DNA of 64,000 nt from SVFI01 sp045588655 (GCA_045588655.1 JAZNEP010000023.1:1-64000), one strand, 5' to 3'. Shown: positions 33,560 to 42,655, counted from the stretch's first letter. A program made the numbers and translations. Notes: generated from the letters alone by a model not told the origin.

Positions 33560-34441
33560 ATGAAACAAAAAAAAGCGACATTGCAATTGGTTACGGCTAT
33601 GTTCATATTTGGTACAATAGGAATTTTTCGAAAATATATCCCGCTTGAATCCGGTGTTCTTGCCATGATGCGAGGTATAATCGGAATGCTATTTTTGCTC
33701 AGTGTACTTTGGGGACAAAAAAAATCCCTACATAAGGTGGCTATCAGACAGAATATAGTTTTGCTTCTTATTTCTGGAGTTTTAATTGGTTTTAACTGGA
33801 TTCTGCTGTTTGAATCCTATCGATATACTACGGTGGCAACAGCAACGCTTTGCTATTACATGGCGCCTGTAATTGTGATGCTTGTTTCTCCGTTTGTTTT
33901 AAAAGAAAAACTTAATGCGAAAAAAATGGTTTGTATATTAGTTGCTTTAGTAGGAATGGCACTTGTGTCTGGAATTATAAAAACAGGGATATCAGCTGTT
34001 GCAGAAATGAAAGGAATATTATTGGGACTGTCAGCGGCAATTCTTTATGCATCCGTAATATTAGCAAATAAGAAAATTAAGGATATTCCGGCGTATGATA
34101 AAACAATAGTGCAGCTTGGAATGGCAGCGCTGGCACTTCTTCCTTATGTGTGTTATAAACAAGAAGTTAGTATCAAAGGTATCACGCCAATCGTGATAGC
34201 AATGCTTCTTTTTGTGGGTATTGTACATACCGGAATCGCATATAAGTTGTATTTTGGTTCCATGAAAGATTTGAAGGCGCAAACGATAGCAATTTTCAGT
34301 TATATCGACCCGATTGTGGCAATTTTCTTATCTGCAATGATGTTAAAGGAAGAGATGGGAAGCTTAGAAATAATAGGTGCTGTCTGTATTCTTGGTGCGA
34401 CATTAATAAGTGAATTGGAAATGGATTCAAAAAGCAGATAA
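33560..34441 (+). CDS. EamA/DMT-family transporter
   Basis: A 293-residue protein with ten hydrophobic helices in two EamA repeats (about 8-140 and 150-285), the plan of the drug/metabolite transporter superfamily. These export amino acids, metabolites or drugs; the substrate cannot be read here. AAAGGAT lies about 10 nt before the start. The gene stands alone between two terminators. Confidence 0.88.
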   Translation: MKQKKATLQLVTAMFIFGTIGIFRKYIPLESGVLAMMRGIIGMLFLLSVLWGQKKSLHKVAIRQNIVLLLISGVLIGFNWILLFESYRYTTVATATLCYYMAPVIVMLVSPFVLKEKLNAKKMVCILVALVGMALVSGIIKTGISAVAEMKGILLGLSAAILYASVILANKKIKDIPAYDKTIVQLGMAALALLPYVCYKQEVSIKGITPIVIAMLLFVGIVHTGIAYKLYFGSMKDLKAQTIAIFSYIDPIVAIFLSAMMLKEEMGSLEIIGAVCILGATLISELEMDSKSR

Positions 34442-34496
34442 TAGAATGCGCCATAAAACAGTTATATAGATATAGTGGATAAAATAAATGGTAAGG

Positions 34497-34548
34497 AAAA
34501 AACTTGGGAAAATGTTGAAATGCACTTGACCCGAGTTTTTTCTTTTTT
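34497..34548 (+). terminator. Terminator after the DMT transporter gene
   Basis: A 12-bp stem, AAAAAACTTGGG (34497-34508) with CCCGAGTTTTTT (34530-34541), with one wobble and a 21-nt loop, followed by C and six more T. Confidence 0.88.
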
Positions 34549-34603
34549 AGTTAATGCTTTTTTGGTAAGGTAATATTTTTTGTTTAAAAAAGAAAAAAGG
34601 TAG

Positions 34604-34632
34604 TTGACAAACAATATTATACGACATATAAT
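34604..34632 (+). promoter_or_regulatory. Consensus promoter of the PadR operon
   Basis: Perfect TTGACA (34604-34609), 17-bp spacer, perfect TATAAT (34627-34632). This is the only full-consensus sigma-A promoter I found in the window, so strong repression is to be expected. Confidence 0.93.
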
Positions 34633-34634
34633 AT
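34614..34634 (+). promoter_or_regulatory. PadR operator 1 (over spacer and -10)
   Basis: ATATTATAC (34614-34622), 3-nt centre, ATATAATAT (34626-34634): a 9-bp inverted repeat with one mismatch lying on the -10 box. A bound dimer would exclude RNA polymerase. Confidence 0.7.
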
Positions 34635-34646
34635 GACACAGAAAAC

Positions 34647-34667
34647 ATATTATACACCGTATAATAT
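34647..34667 (+). promoter_or_regulatory. PadR operator 2 (downstream of the start site)
   Basis: ATATTATAC (34647-34655), 3-nt centre, GTATAATAT (34659-34667): a perfect 9-bp inverted repeat. Its centre is 33 bp, about three helical turns, from that of operator 1, so two dimers would lie on the same DNA face. Confidence 0.72.
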
Positions 34668-34703
34668 TATAAAGATGCTAAATTGTAAGAAAGGAGTTAT
34701 GGT

Positions 34704-35030
34704 ATGGTATTTAATACAGGAGCGGCCTTATTGGATGCAATTGTTCTTGCGGTTGTGTGCAAGGACAAACAGGGAACTTATGGATACAGGATTACCCAGG
34801 ATGTCAGACAGGTTTTGGATGTTTCTGAGTCTACGCTGTATCCGGTTTTGCGGCGGTTGCAAAAAAACGGACATCTGGAAGTTTATGATATGGAATGTGC
34901 AGGCAGGAACAGAAGATATTATAAAACGACCATACAGGGAGAAGAACAGTTACAGATGTTTAAAAGAGAATGGTTAAATTATTCTCATAAAATTACAGAA
35001 ATTTTTGAGGGAGGCACAGTTCATGAATAA
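34704..35030 (+). CDS. PadR-family transcriptional regulator
   Basis: A 108-residue winged-helix protein with the PadR hallmarks: LLDAIVLAVVCKDKQGTYGYRITQDV, then LDVSESTLYPVLRRLQKNGHLEVY, then GRNRRYYKTT at the wing. PadR repressors of this short subtype (PadR-s2) usually govern envelope-stress or exporter genes and are released by ligands. AAGGAG lies 7 nt upstream. The two inverted repeats in its promoter suggest autorepression. Its end overlaps the next start by 8 nt, so the PadR-DUF1700-DUF4097 genes form one operon. Confidence 0.93.
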   Translation: MVFNTGAALLDAIVLAVVCKDKQGTYGYRITQDVRQVLDVSESTLYPVLRRLQKNGHLEVYDMECAGRNRRYYKTTIQGEEQLQMFKREWLNYSHKITEIFEGGTVHE

Positions 35031-35655
35031 GAATGAATTTTTAAGGCAATTAGAAACTCTGCTGATGGATTTTCCGGAAGAAGAACGCAGAGAAGCAATG
35101 GAATATTATGTAGAATATTTTGATGAGGCAGGACCGGAGAAGGAAGATGAAGTTTTGAAAGAACTTGGTTCGCCGCAAAAAGTAGCAACGCATATCCGAG
35201 AAGAACTTGCTGGAAAGGAATTGATTTCGTCAGATTCTTTTGCATCCGGACAGGATAAAACCAGCGGATGGAAAATTGCATGTATTGTTTTGCTCTGCGT
35301 GCTTGCAGCACCGATTGCGATTCCGCTCGCAGTAGCAGCAGTTGCACTTGTTGTTAGCATCATAACAGCGATAGTGTCTGCGATTGCAGGGGTGTTCCTC
35401 GCAGCTTGTGGCGTGACGTTTGCGTTTGCTGTTATAGCGATTGTACTTTTTGTGATAGGTATCATCAATTTGTTTTCAAACCCGCTTGTGGCATTTTTGC
35501 TGATAGGTATATCTTTGTTCTGCGCAGGAGTATCACTACTTGCAGGATTCTTGGTAGTACAGTTCTGCATCGTTGTGTTACCTGCAATGTGTAGAGGGAT
35601 TTATACGCTTTGTAAGCGCATTTTTACAAAAAAAGAGAAGGAGACGGAAGCATGA
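35023..35655 (+). CDS. DUF1700 (HAAS-domain) membrane protein
   Basis: A 210-residue protein. The N-terminal helical HAAS domain (about 1-65: MNKNEFLRQLETLLMDFPEE, then EEDEVLKELGSPQKVA-type motif) is followed by at least four membrane helices (about 85-200). HAAS-domain proteins are regularly cotranscribed with PadR regulators and are thought to take part in the signalling that relieves PadR repression. ATG 35023 has GGGAGG 8 nt upstream; an upstream in-frame start at 35005 has none. The stop overlaps the next gene by 4 nt. Confidence 0.88.
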   Translation: MNKNEFLRQLETLLMDFPEEERREAMEYYVEYFDEAGPEKEDEVLKELGSPQKVATHIREELAGKELISSDSFASGQDKTSGWKIACIVLLCVLAAPIAIPLAVAAVALVVSIITAIVSAIAGVFLAACGVTFAFAVIAIVLFVIGIINLFSNPLVAFLLIGISLFCAGVSLLAGFLVVQFCIVVLPAMCRGIYTLCKRIFTKKEKETEA

Positions 35656-36686
35656 AAAAATCAACAAAAATTATATTAATTACATCCGTATGCTTGATAT
35701 TCGGTGGCCTTTTAATTGCAGTAATCAGTGGAACTGTCGGAGGAGCCAAACAGTTTAAGGAACTGGCAGACAGACACCAGTTTTCGTTTGATTTACCTTT
35801 TTTTGATGCACAGCTTCGCCTGAATACAGAAGGAGTGTATTTTACATCGAAAGATAAGGCAGAAGACGAAGGTTACGTTGAAGATTATGATGACATAGAA
35901 GGCGTACATGATTCACAGGATGAAACAGATGGTGACGAAGAGGAGTCAATTTCAGGAAATTCTAAGATGGCGGAAGGAGAAACTGTAACTGATACAGATA
36001 AAATCCGGAAGGTTAAAATGGAACTCGGCGCTGGTGAGATTGAGATTAAGAAAAGTAGAGATGGAGACTTCCATATAAACGAAGAAGGTAATATGAAAGT
36101 CACATCGAATGTGAAGGGCGGAACATTGGAAATCAAAGCCGGAATGGAAGGAGATATTCAAATATTTGGCTTTTCTACAGGGGCCAGCGTGTCAACAGGA
36201 AGCGCTGTGATATACCTTCCGGAACAGGTATATGAGAGTGTTACAATTGATATGGGAGCCGGAGTGTGTAGCGGTGAAGTGCCGGAATGTGAAGAATTTA
36301 AAGTAGACTTAGGTGCAGGAGAAATTGAATTTGATTATGTAAAAGCAAATGAGATGGAACTGAGAGTCGGAGCCGGAGAATGTGAGATTGGATTGATTGA
36401 AGCAGAAACGCTCGAGGCAGATATAGCTATGGGCCAATTTACGGCAAAAGCAATCGTTGATACTGAACTTGATGCGACTGTCGGAATGGGTGAGATTGAT
36501 ATGGAAATCGTCGGAGATGAGAATGATTTTGACTATGATGTAGAAGTTGGTGCCGGTGAAGTTCGTATAGGTTCAAGAACTTATAGCGGTCTCGGAAGCA
36601 GTGGAAGTCAAAAGAATGATACCGGACGCGAAATCAACGTAGACTGCGGTATGGGCGAGGCAAGAATACGATTTGTAGAAAAATAG
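35652..36686 (+). CDS. DUF4097-type beta-helix protein with N-terminal membrane anchor
   Basis: A 344-residue protein with one N-terminal membrane helix (about 7-28), an acidic Asp/Glu-rich linker (about 75-115), and then a repetitive beta-structure of the DUF4097 type: recurring GAGE/GxGE units such as ELGAGEIEI, DLGAGEIEF, RVGAGECEI and VGAGEVRI. These are probably outward-facing adhesin- or sensor-like domains. ATGA overlap with the DUF1700 gene. With PadR and HAAS partners it is a common Clostridia three-gene envelope-stress module. The precise function is unknown. Confidence 0.85.
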   Translation: MKKSTKIILITSVCLIFGGLLIAVISGTVGGAKQFKELADRHQFSFDLPFFDAQLRLNTEGVYFTSKDKAEDEGYVEDYDDIEGVHDSQDETDGDEEESISGNSKMAEGETVTDTDKIRKVKMELGAGEIEIKKSRDGDFHINEEGNMKVTSNVKGGTLEIKAGMEGDIQIFGFSTGASVSTGSAVIYLPEQVYESVTIDMGAGVCSGEVPECEEFKVDLGAGEIEFDYVKANEMELRVGAGECEIGLIEAETLEADIAMGQFTAKAIVDTELDATVGMGEIDMEIVGDENDFDYDVEVGAGEVRIGSRTYSGLGSSGSQKNDTGREINVDCGMGEARIRFVEK

Positions 36687-36711
36687 AAATGATTTGTGTG
36701 ATTAAGTGGAG

Positions 36712-36740
36712 CGGCGTCTTTTTTAGGCGCCGTTTTGTTT
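36712..36740 (+). terminator. Terminator of the PadR operon
   Basis: CGGCGTC (36712-36718) pairs with GGCGCCG (36726-36732), with one wobble and a T-rich loop, followed by TTTTGTTT. Confidence 0.85.
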
Positions 36741-36761
36741 CTTGCAATTCACAGCCACTTC

Positions 36762-36790
36762 TTGACAAATTCTTGGTGTGCGACTATCAT
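36762..36790 (+). promoter_or_regulatory. Promoter of valS
   Basis: TTGACA (36762-36767), 17 bp, TATCAT (36785-36790). The leader is only about 41 nt, with no room for a T-box. Two inverted repeats bracket this promoter: TTGCAATTC (36742-36750) with GAATTGCAA (36804-36812), and CTTGGTG (36772-36778) with CGCACCAAG (36820-36828). Confidence 0.85.
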
Positions 36791-36837
36791 AAATTATGTA
36801 TGCGAATTGCAAAAAATGACGCACCAAGGAGATAAAA

Positions 36838-39498
36838 ATGAGTAAAGAATTAGCAAAAACATATGACCCACATGGTATGGAAGACCGTATCTATGAGAAG
36901 TGGCTCGCGAAGAAATATTTTCATGCGGAGGTAGATCACGACAAGAAGCCGTTTACGATTGTCATTCCGCCGCCAAATATCACAGGCCAGCTTCACATGG
37001 GTCATGCGCTTGACAATACAATGCAGGATATTCTCATTCGTTTTAAGAGAATGCAAGGCTACAATGCGCTTTGGCAGCCGGGTACAGACCATGCTTCCAT
37101 CGCGACAGAAGTTAAGATTATCGAAAAATTAAAAGAGGAAGGTATCGATAAAGCAGATCTTGGAAGAGAGGGCTTTTTGGAGAGAGCTTGGGACTGGAAG
37201 AGAGAGTACGGTGGACGTATTATCGAACAGCTGAAAAAGCTCGGTTCTTCTTGTGACTGGGACAGAGAGCGTTTCACAATGGATGAGGGCTGTAATGAAG
37301 CCGTTACCGAAGTGTTCTGTAAAATGCATGAAAAAGGATGGATATACAAGGGCTCCCGTATCGTAAACTGGTGTCCGGTTTGTAATACATCCATCTCTGA
37401 TGCGGAAGTACAGTATGAGGAACAGGCAGGACATTTTTGGCATATCAAATATCCGGTTGTGGATGAAAACGGTCAGCCGTCAACAACGGAGTTCCTTACC
37501 TTTGCGACGACACGTCCGGAGACCATGCTCGGAGATACTGCTGTTGCCATCAATCCGGCTGATGAAAGATATTCATACTTAAAAGGCAGACAGGTTTGGC
37601 TTCCGATTGTAAATAAAGCGATTCCGGTTGTGGAAGACTCCTATGTTGATATGGAATTTGGTACCGGTGTGGTTAAGATTACACCTGCTCATGACCCGAA
37701 CGATTTTGAGGTGGGTAAGCGTCATAACCTTCCGGAAGTGAACATCATGAACGATGATGCCACGATCAATAAAAACGGCGGTATTTATGAAGGAATGGAT
37801 CGCTATGAGGCGAGAGCTGCCATCGTGGAAGAACTTAAGAAGCAAGGCTTATTAGTAAAAATAGAAGATTATAGCCATAACGTCGGAACACATGACCGCT
37901 GTAAGACAACGGTAGAGCCACTGATCAAAAAACAGTGGTTCGTAAAGATGGATGAACTGATTCAGCCGGCTGTCAAAGCTGTAAAAGAGGGCGACATCAA
38001 GCTTGTTCCGGAACGTATGGAGAAGACATACTTTAACTGGACAGATAATATCAGAGACTGGTGTATTTCCAGACAGCTCTGGTGGGGACACAGAATCCCG
38101 GCTTACTATTGTCAGGATTGTGGAGAGGTAGTTGTGTCTAAAGAAGCTCCGGTTGTGTGTCCAAAATGCGGATGCACGCATTTGGAGCAGGACCCGGATA
38201 CACTGGATACTTGGTTCTCATCTGCGCTTTGGCCATTCTCTACCCTTGGCTGGCCGAACAAGACCGAAGACCTTGAATATTTCTATCCGACAGACGTTCT
38301 TGTTACAGGATACGATATTATTTTCTTCTGGGTAATCCGTATGATTTTCTCCGGATTTGAGCAGATGAATGAAAAACCGTTCCACACAGTACTCTTCCAC
38401 GGACTTGTACGCGACTCCCAGGGAAGAAAGATGAGTAAGTCTTTAGGAAACGGTATTGATCCGCTTGAAATAATTGATAAATACGGTGCAGATGCACTGA
38501 GACTTACACTGATTACAGGTAATGCACCTGGTAACGACATGCGCTTCTACTACGAGAGAGTGGAGGCGAGCCGTAACTTTGCAAACAAAGTATGGAATGC
38601 ATCCCGCTTTATCATGATGAATATGGAAGGCAAGGAAATTCCTGAAAATGCAGCAGACGGACTTGAGCCGGTAGATAAATGGATTCTTTCCAAACTTAAT
38701 CGTCTGATTCGTGAAGTGACAGACAATATGGAAAACTATGAACTTGGTATTGCAGTACAGAAGGTCTATGACTTTATTTGGGATGAGTTCTGTGACTGGT
38801 ATATCGAGATGGTAAAACCGCGTCTTTACAATAGTGATGATGCAACGAGTCAAAATGCAGCGTTGTGGACACTTAAGACAGTGCTTATTGATGCACTTAA
38901 ACTCCTTCATCCGTATATGCCATTTATCACGGAAGAAATTTTCTGTAGTCTGCAGAGTGCAGAGGAATCTATCATGGTTTCAGAATGGCCACAGTACAAG
39001 GATGCATATGCATTTGCTAAGGAAGAAAAAGAAATCGAGACGATGAAGGAAGCGGTTCGCGGAATTCGTAACGTCAGAACATCCATGAATGTTGCACCTT
39101 CCCGCAAAGCATCTGTCTATGTTGTTTCTGACAAAAAAGAAATCTGTGACATTTTCGAGGAAGGTAAGTTATTTTTTGCACCGCTTGCATACGCTTCGGA
39201 AGTACTGATTCAGTCAGATAAAAACGGTATTGCAGATGACGCTGTCAGCGTTGTGATTGACGGAGCGACGCTCTACATTCCGTTCGCGGAGCTCGTGGAT
39301 ATCAAGCAGGAAGTGGAACGCCTTGAGAAAGAGGAAAAGAAACTTTCCGGAGAGATTGCAAGAGCAACGGGAATGCTGAATAATGAAAGATTTACAAGCA
39401 AAGCACCAGCTGAAAAAGTAGCTGAGGAACGTGCAAAGCTTGAAAAATACACACAGATGCTTGCGCAGGTTCAGGAGAGACTGGCGCAGCTGAAATAA
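36838..39498 (+). CDS. valS: Valyl-tRNA synthetase
   Basis: Class I synthetase that charges tRNA-Val. The 886-residue protein has the HIGH signature as HMGH at 53-56 (PPPNITGQLHMGH), the KMSKS loop at 531-535, an editing (CP1) domain between, a zinc-ribbon-like cysteine set (YCQDCGE ... CPKCGC), an anticodon-binding domain and the C-terminal coiled-coil arm (last about 70 residues) specific to ValRS. AAGGAG precedes the ATG. Codon use here shifts to C-ending codons compared with neighbours, as expected of a highly expressed gene. Confidence 0.98.
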   Translation: MSKELAKTYDPHGMEDRIYEKWLAKKYFHAEVDHDKKPFTIVIPPPNITGQLHMGHALDNTMQDILIRFKRMQGYNALWQPGTDHASIATEVKIIEKLKEEGIDKADLGREGFLERAWDWKREYGGRIIEQLKKLGSSCDWDRERFTMDEGCNEAVTEVFCKMHEKGWIYKGSRIVNWCPVCNTSISDAEVQYEEQAGHFWHIKYPVVDENGQPSTTEFLTFATTRPETMLGDTAVAINPADERYSYLKGRQVWLPIVNKAIPVVEDSYVDMEFGTGVVKITPAHDPNDFEVGKRHNLPEVNIMNDDATINKNGGIYEGMDRYEARAAIVEELKKQGLLVKIEDYSHNVGTHDRCKTTVEPLIKKQWFVKMDELIQPAVKAVKEGDIKLVPERMEKTYFNWTDNIRDWCISRQLWWGHRIPAYYCQDCGEVVVSKEAPVVCPKCGCTHLEQDPDTLDTWFSSALWPFSTLGWPNKTEDLEYFYPTDVLVTGYDIIFFWVIRMIFSGFEQMNEKPFHTVLFHGLVRDSQGRKMSKSLGNGIDPLEIIDKYGADALRLTLITGNAPGNDMRFYYERVEASRNFANKVWNASRFIMMNMEGKEIPENAADGLEPVDKWILSKLNRLIREVTDNMENYELGIAVQKVYDFIWDEFCDWYIEMVKPRLYNSDDATSQNAALWTLKTVLIDALKLLHPYMPFITEEIFCSLQSAEESIMVSEWPQYKDAYAFAKEEKEIETMKEAVRGIRNVRTSMNVAPSRKASVYVVSDKKEICDIFEEGKLFFAPLAYASEVLIQSDKNGIADDAVSVVIDGATLYIPFAELVDIKQEVERLEKEEKKLSGEIARATGMLNNERFTSKAPAEKVAEERAKLEKYTQMLAQVQERLAQLK

Positions 39499-39510
39499 GG
39501 TTTTATAGTC

Positions 39511-39544
39511 AGCCATCGCTAACAGAGTTAGCGGTGGCTACTTT
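39511..39544 (+). terminator. Terminator after valS
   Basis: A 13-bp stem, AGCCATCGCTAAC (39511-39523) with GTTAGCGGTGGCT (39527-39539), with a 3-nt loop. The following ACTTTCT is a poor T-run, so some read-through into folC is likely. Confidence 0.75.
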
Positions 39545-39586
39545 CTGTAAGTTTTTAACGAGTTCGAAGTGAAAAAGGAAAAGATG

Positions 39587-40912
39587 ATGAATTATAAAGA
39601 AGCGCAGGAATATATCTGTGATATACAGAAATTTGCCAAAAAGAATACATTACAGCATACGAGGGAATACCTAAAACTTCTTGGGGAGCCGTGCAAAGAT
39701 GCCAAGATTATCCATGTAGCCGGGACAAACGGAAAAGGATCGGTCTGCAACTATTTGTGCGCTCTTTTGCGGGAACATGGGTATCACACAGGTATGTTTG
39801 TATCACCTCACCTTTTGGAGATGCGTGAAAGAATACGGTTGGATGAAGAATATGTATCTGAAGCACAGTTTATGGAGGCGTTTGACCGTGTCATGCAGGT
39901 GGTGGAGCAAGCGAGTGGAGAGCGTGAGGACAACTGTGGAAAAGTTGGAACATTATCGCTGCATCATCCTACCTTTTTTGAGTTTCTGTTTCTGATGGCG
40001 ATGGTGGTGTTTGAACAAGCAAAACCGGACTATATCATCTTAGAAACCGGGATGGGAGGCAGATTAGATGCTACGAATGTGTTTGAGAAGCCTATGCTCA
40101 CAATCATTACGGAAATCGGGCTGGATCATTGCCAGTATCTTGGAAATACCAAAGAACAGATTGCAATGGAGAAAGCGGGAATCATCAAACCAGGAGTACC
40201 GCTTGTTTTTGTCAACCGTCAAGAAGAAGTGACAAAGGTATTGTCGCAGGCGGCAGAAAGGTGCGGTAGCAAGGCGTTTGCTGTCGATAAAACAAGATTT
40301 GAGAATATAAATATAAATCATAAAAGCATTGATTTTTCCTATAAATCTAGTTATTATAATAATGTTAGTTATATTCTGGCTACACGTGCGTCCTATCAGG
40401 TGGAAAATGCCGCGACAGCACTTTGTGCATTCGAAGTGCTCTTTCCAAAGTCAAAAACAGACTTAAAAAAGATGCAGCATGCAATTGAAGGGGCGAAGTG
40501 GGATGGCAGAATGGAAGAGGTGGCACCCGATGTATTTGTAGACGGTGCACACAATGCGGATGGGATGCAGGCTTTTTTGGAAAGCGTAGCATCTTCACCG
40601 GACAACCGAAAGAGAGTACTTCTGTTTTCGGTAGTCAGTGATAAAGAATACAGAGAGATGATAAACCGGATAGAGAGTTCCGGTTTGTTTGAATCATATA
40701 TCATTGCCGGGATGAAAGATTCCAGAGGGTTAGGTGGAAGACAGATATTAGAATGTTTTAATCATACCCCGGCAGAGAATATTTATTTGTGTGATAGTGT
40801 GAGTGAGGCATATCAGGAAGCTGTGTTGTTAAAAGGAGATGGTGTCCTGTACATTGCCGGTTCACTGTATCTGGCAGGAGAGATTAAGGCCCTGCTTAAG
40901 GAGGAATTGTAA
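39587..40912 (+). CDS. folC: Bifunctional folylpolyglutamate/dihydrofolate synthase
   Basis: Adds glutamate to folates (and usually to dihydropteroate). Mur-ligase fold: P-loop VAGTNGKGS near 45-53, ETGMGGRLDATN near 150-161 and DGAHNADGM near 320. The C-terminal domain is complete. Two adjacent ATGs are possible; 39587 is preferred because AGGA ends 7 nt upstream (4 nt for 39584). The gene is followed with a TAATG overlap by a 49-residue gene, which suggests coupling. Confidence 0.95.
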   Translation: MNYKEAQEYICDIQKFAKKNTLQHTREYLKLLGEPCKDAKIIHVAGTNGKGSVCNYLCALLREHGYHTGMFVSPHLLEMRERIRLDEEYVSEAQFMEAFDRVMQVVEQASGEREDNCGKVGTLSLHHPTFFEFLFLMAMVVFEQAKPDYIILETGMGGRLDATNVFEKPMLTIITEIGLDHCQYLGNTKEQIAMEKAGIIKPGVPLVFVNRQEEVTKVLSQAAERCGSKAFAVDKTRFENININHKSIDFSYKSSYYNNVSYILATRASYQVENAATALCAFEVLFPKSKTDLKKMQHAIEGAKWDGRMEEVAPDVFVDGAHNADGMQAFLESVASSPDNRKRVLLFSVVSDKEYREMINRIESSGLFESYIIAGMKDSRGLGGRQILECFNHTPAENIYLCDSVSEAYQEAVLLKGDGVLYIAGSLYLAGEIKALLKEEL

Positions 40913-41061
40913 TGATCAATTTTGAAGAAGAATTAAAAAAGTTTCATCCAAGTCTTGAAATCGAGGATGCAGCTGATGCGATATATAATCAGGATTTGAC
41001 CGATATGGCAGATATTCTTGTCGGTATGTTAAAGGAAGCGGACTTGTCAAAGGAAGATTAG
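40912..41061 (+). CDS. Small acidic protein (49 residues), unknown
   Basis: ATG 40912 shares its A with the folC stop and is preceded by AGGAGG 7 nt away, so it is very likely translated. The product begins MINFEEELKKFHPSLEIED and is rich in Asp, Glu, Leu and Ala. It is predicted helical, with hydrophobic positions (Ile, Leu, Met) spaced to pack against a partner, and it has no membrane segment. Thirteen nt separate it from the next ribosome-binding region. No family is recognised. The small size and tight placement between folC and the TPR gene argue for a real conserved gene. Confidence 0.72.
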   Translation: MINFEEELKKFHPSLEIEDAADAIYNQDLTDMADILVGMLKEADLSKED

Positions 41062-41080
41062 ATAGGATAGGGTAATACCA

Positions 41081-42631
41081 ATGAAATGTTATAATTGTGG
41101 CTGTGACCTGTCCGAAAAAGATTTTTGTACCGGTTGCGGCGTTGATGTGGGTTTATATAAAAAGATAATGCATGTCTCCAACCGCTATTACAATGATGGT
41201 TTGGCGAAAGCAAATATCAGAGATTTATCAGGAGCAATTACAAGTCTCCGTCAAAGTTTAAAATTCAACAAAAATAATATAGAAGCCAGAAATCTTCTCG
41301 GTCTAGTATATTTCGAGATGGGAGAAGTGGTGGCAGCACTCAGTGAATGGGTCATCAGTAAAAATTTGCGACCAAAGAAAAATTTGGCAGATGATTACAT
41401 TGAGGCAATACAGAGTAATCCGACCAGGCTTGATACCATTAATCAGACGGTCAAAAAGTATAATCTGGCACTTCGTTACTGTTATCAGGATAGCAAAGAT
41501 TTGGCCATTATACAGCTGAAAAAAGTGTTGTCGCTAAATCCCCGTCTCATACAGGGTCATCAGCTTTTGGCGCTTCTTTATATGGATTCGGAGCAGTGGG
41601 ATAAAGCAAAAAAGGAACTGCTCAAGTGTTGCAAAATTGATGCAAATAACACGACAACGTTGTCTTATTTGAAACAGGTACGTTTTATGCTGGAAGGCGG
41701 TGATGAATCGTCTGGTTCGGTGGTGAAGAAGCGCAGGCAGGAGCCGGAAGGTGCAGTCACTTACCAAAGCGGAAATGAAACGATTATTCAGCCTCTGAAT
41801 GTCAGAGAAGGAAGAGCGTCGACCTCTGTTTTAAATATTGTGATTGGTTTGCTAATCGGTCTTGCTGTTGCATATTTTTTGATTTTGCCTGCAAAAATAC
41901 AGGCAGAACGCAATGAAATGAAGGAAGAGCTAAAGATTGTAAGTGAAAATTCGGACGCGAAATCTGCTCAGATTTCGGAATTGCAGCAACAGGTAGATGA
42001 GTTATCGACATCAAAAGGCGAATTACAGAATCAGATTGATGAATATACAGGTGCAAACGGAGAGAGTCGAAAAACGGATGTCCTTTTGCAGACGGCAACA
42101 GACTACCTTCAAAATCCGGAGGATTATACAGCAATTGCAGATACCTTGTATGAGGTTGATTTGGAGTATGTCAACAATTCCGCTTCGGATGCGTACCGAC
42201 AGCTTTATTTTAAGTTGATGCAGCTGGTTGGTGAAGAAACGGCAGATATGTTGTATGAAAACGGAAGTGTGGCAATTAATCAGAGTGATTACACAACTGC
42301 GATTATAGATTTAGAGAAAGCGTGGTATTTTTCGTCCGGTATGGAAGAACCGAATCCGGATATCTTATATGAGTTAGCACAGGCTTACCAGCTTGCAGGA
42401 GAGACAGACAAAGCATATCGGTCTTACAATCAGTTGGTGACAGACTATCCTGACACGCAGGCGGCGCGTAAGGCAGAAGAACGTGTGACAGAGATGGAGG
42501 AAGAAGGTGTGACGGGTGTGGCATCAGAGGAAAATCAGGCCTCAGAAGATGACACGGCGCCGGAAGACGAAGCTTCCACCGAATCAGAAGAAGAGGATTT
42601 AGGAGACGCAGAAGGCGAAACAGCAGAGTAA
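41081..42631 (+). CDS. Zinc-ribbon / TPR membrane protein
   Basis: A 516-residue protein. It has an N-terminal zinc ribbon (Cys3, Cys6, Cys16, Cys19), TPR repeats at about 30-200 (AITSLRQSLKFNKNNIEARNLLGLVYFEMGE type), and one membrane helix near 245-268. A coiled coil follows (about 270-325), then a second set of outer TPR repeats (about 385-475; YTTAIIDLEKAWYF, LAGETDKAYRSYNQLV) and an acidic Ser/Glu tail. The topology suggests cytoplasmic TPRs joined to an extracytoplasmic TPR domain, a scaffold that could link a cytoplasmic complex to the cell wall. The start has only a weak AGGATAGGG site. Function unknown. Confidence 0.8.
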   Translation: MKCYNCGCDLSEKDFCTGCGVDVGLYKKIMHVSNRYYNDGLAKANIRDLSGAITSLRQSLKFNKNNIEARNLLGLVYFEMGEVVAALSEWVISKNLRPKKNLADDYIEAIQSNPTRLDTINQTVKKYNLALRYCYQDSKDLAIIQLKKVLSLNPRLIQGHQLLALLYMDSEQWDKAKKELLKCCKIDANNTTTLSYLKQVRFMLEGGDESSGSVVKKRRQEPEGAVTYQSGNETIIQPLNVREGRASTSVLNIVIGLLIGLAVAYFLILPAKIQAERNEMKEELKIVSENSDAKSAQISELQQQVDELSTSKGELQNQIDEYTGANGESRKTDVLLQTATDYLQNPEDYTAIADTLYEVDLEYVNNSASDAYRQLYFKLMQLVGEETADMLYENGSVAINQSDYTTAIIDLEKAWYFSSGMEEPNPDILYELAQAYQLAGETDKAYRSYNQLVTDYPDTQAARKAEERVTEMEEEGVTGVASEENQASEDDTAPEDEASTESEEEDLGDAEGETAE

Positions 42632-42655
42632 AGAAACAGAATAGAGACAATATAC

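Noticed and set aside
38443..38910. A 155-codon frame antisense to valS
   Set aside because: It lies fully within the strongly conserved valS gene, has no start signal, and reflects codon usage of the sense strand.
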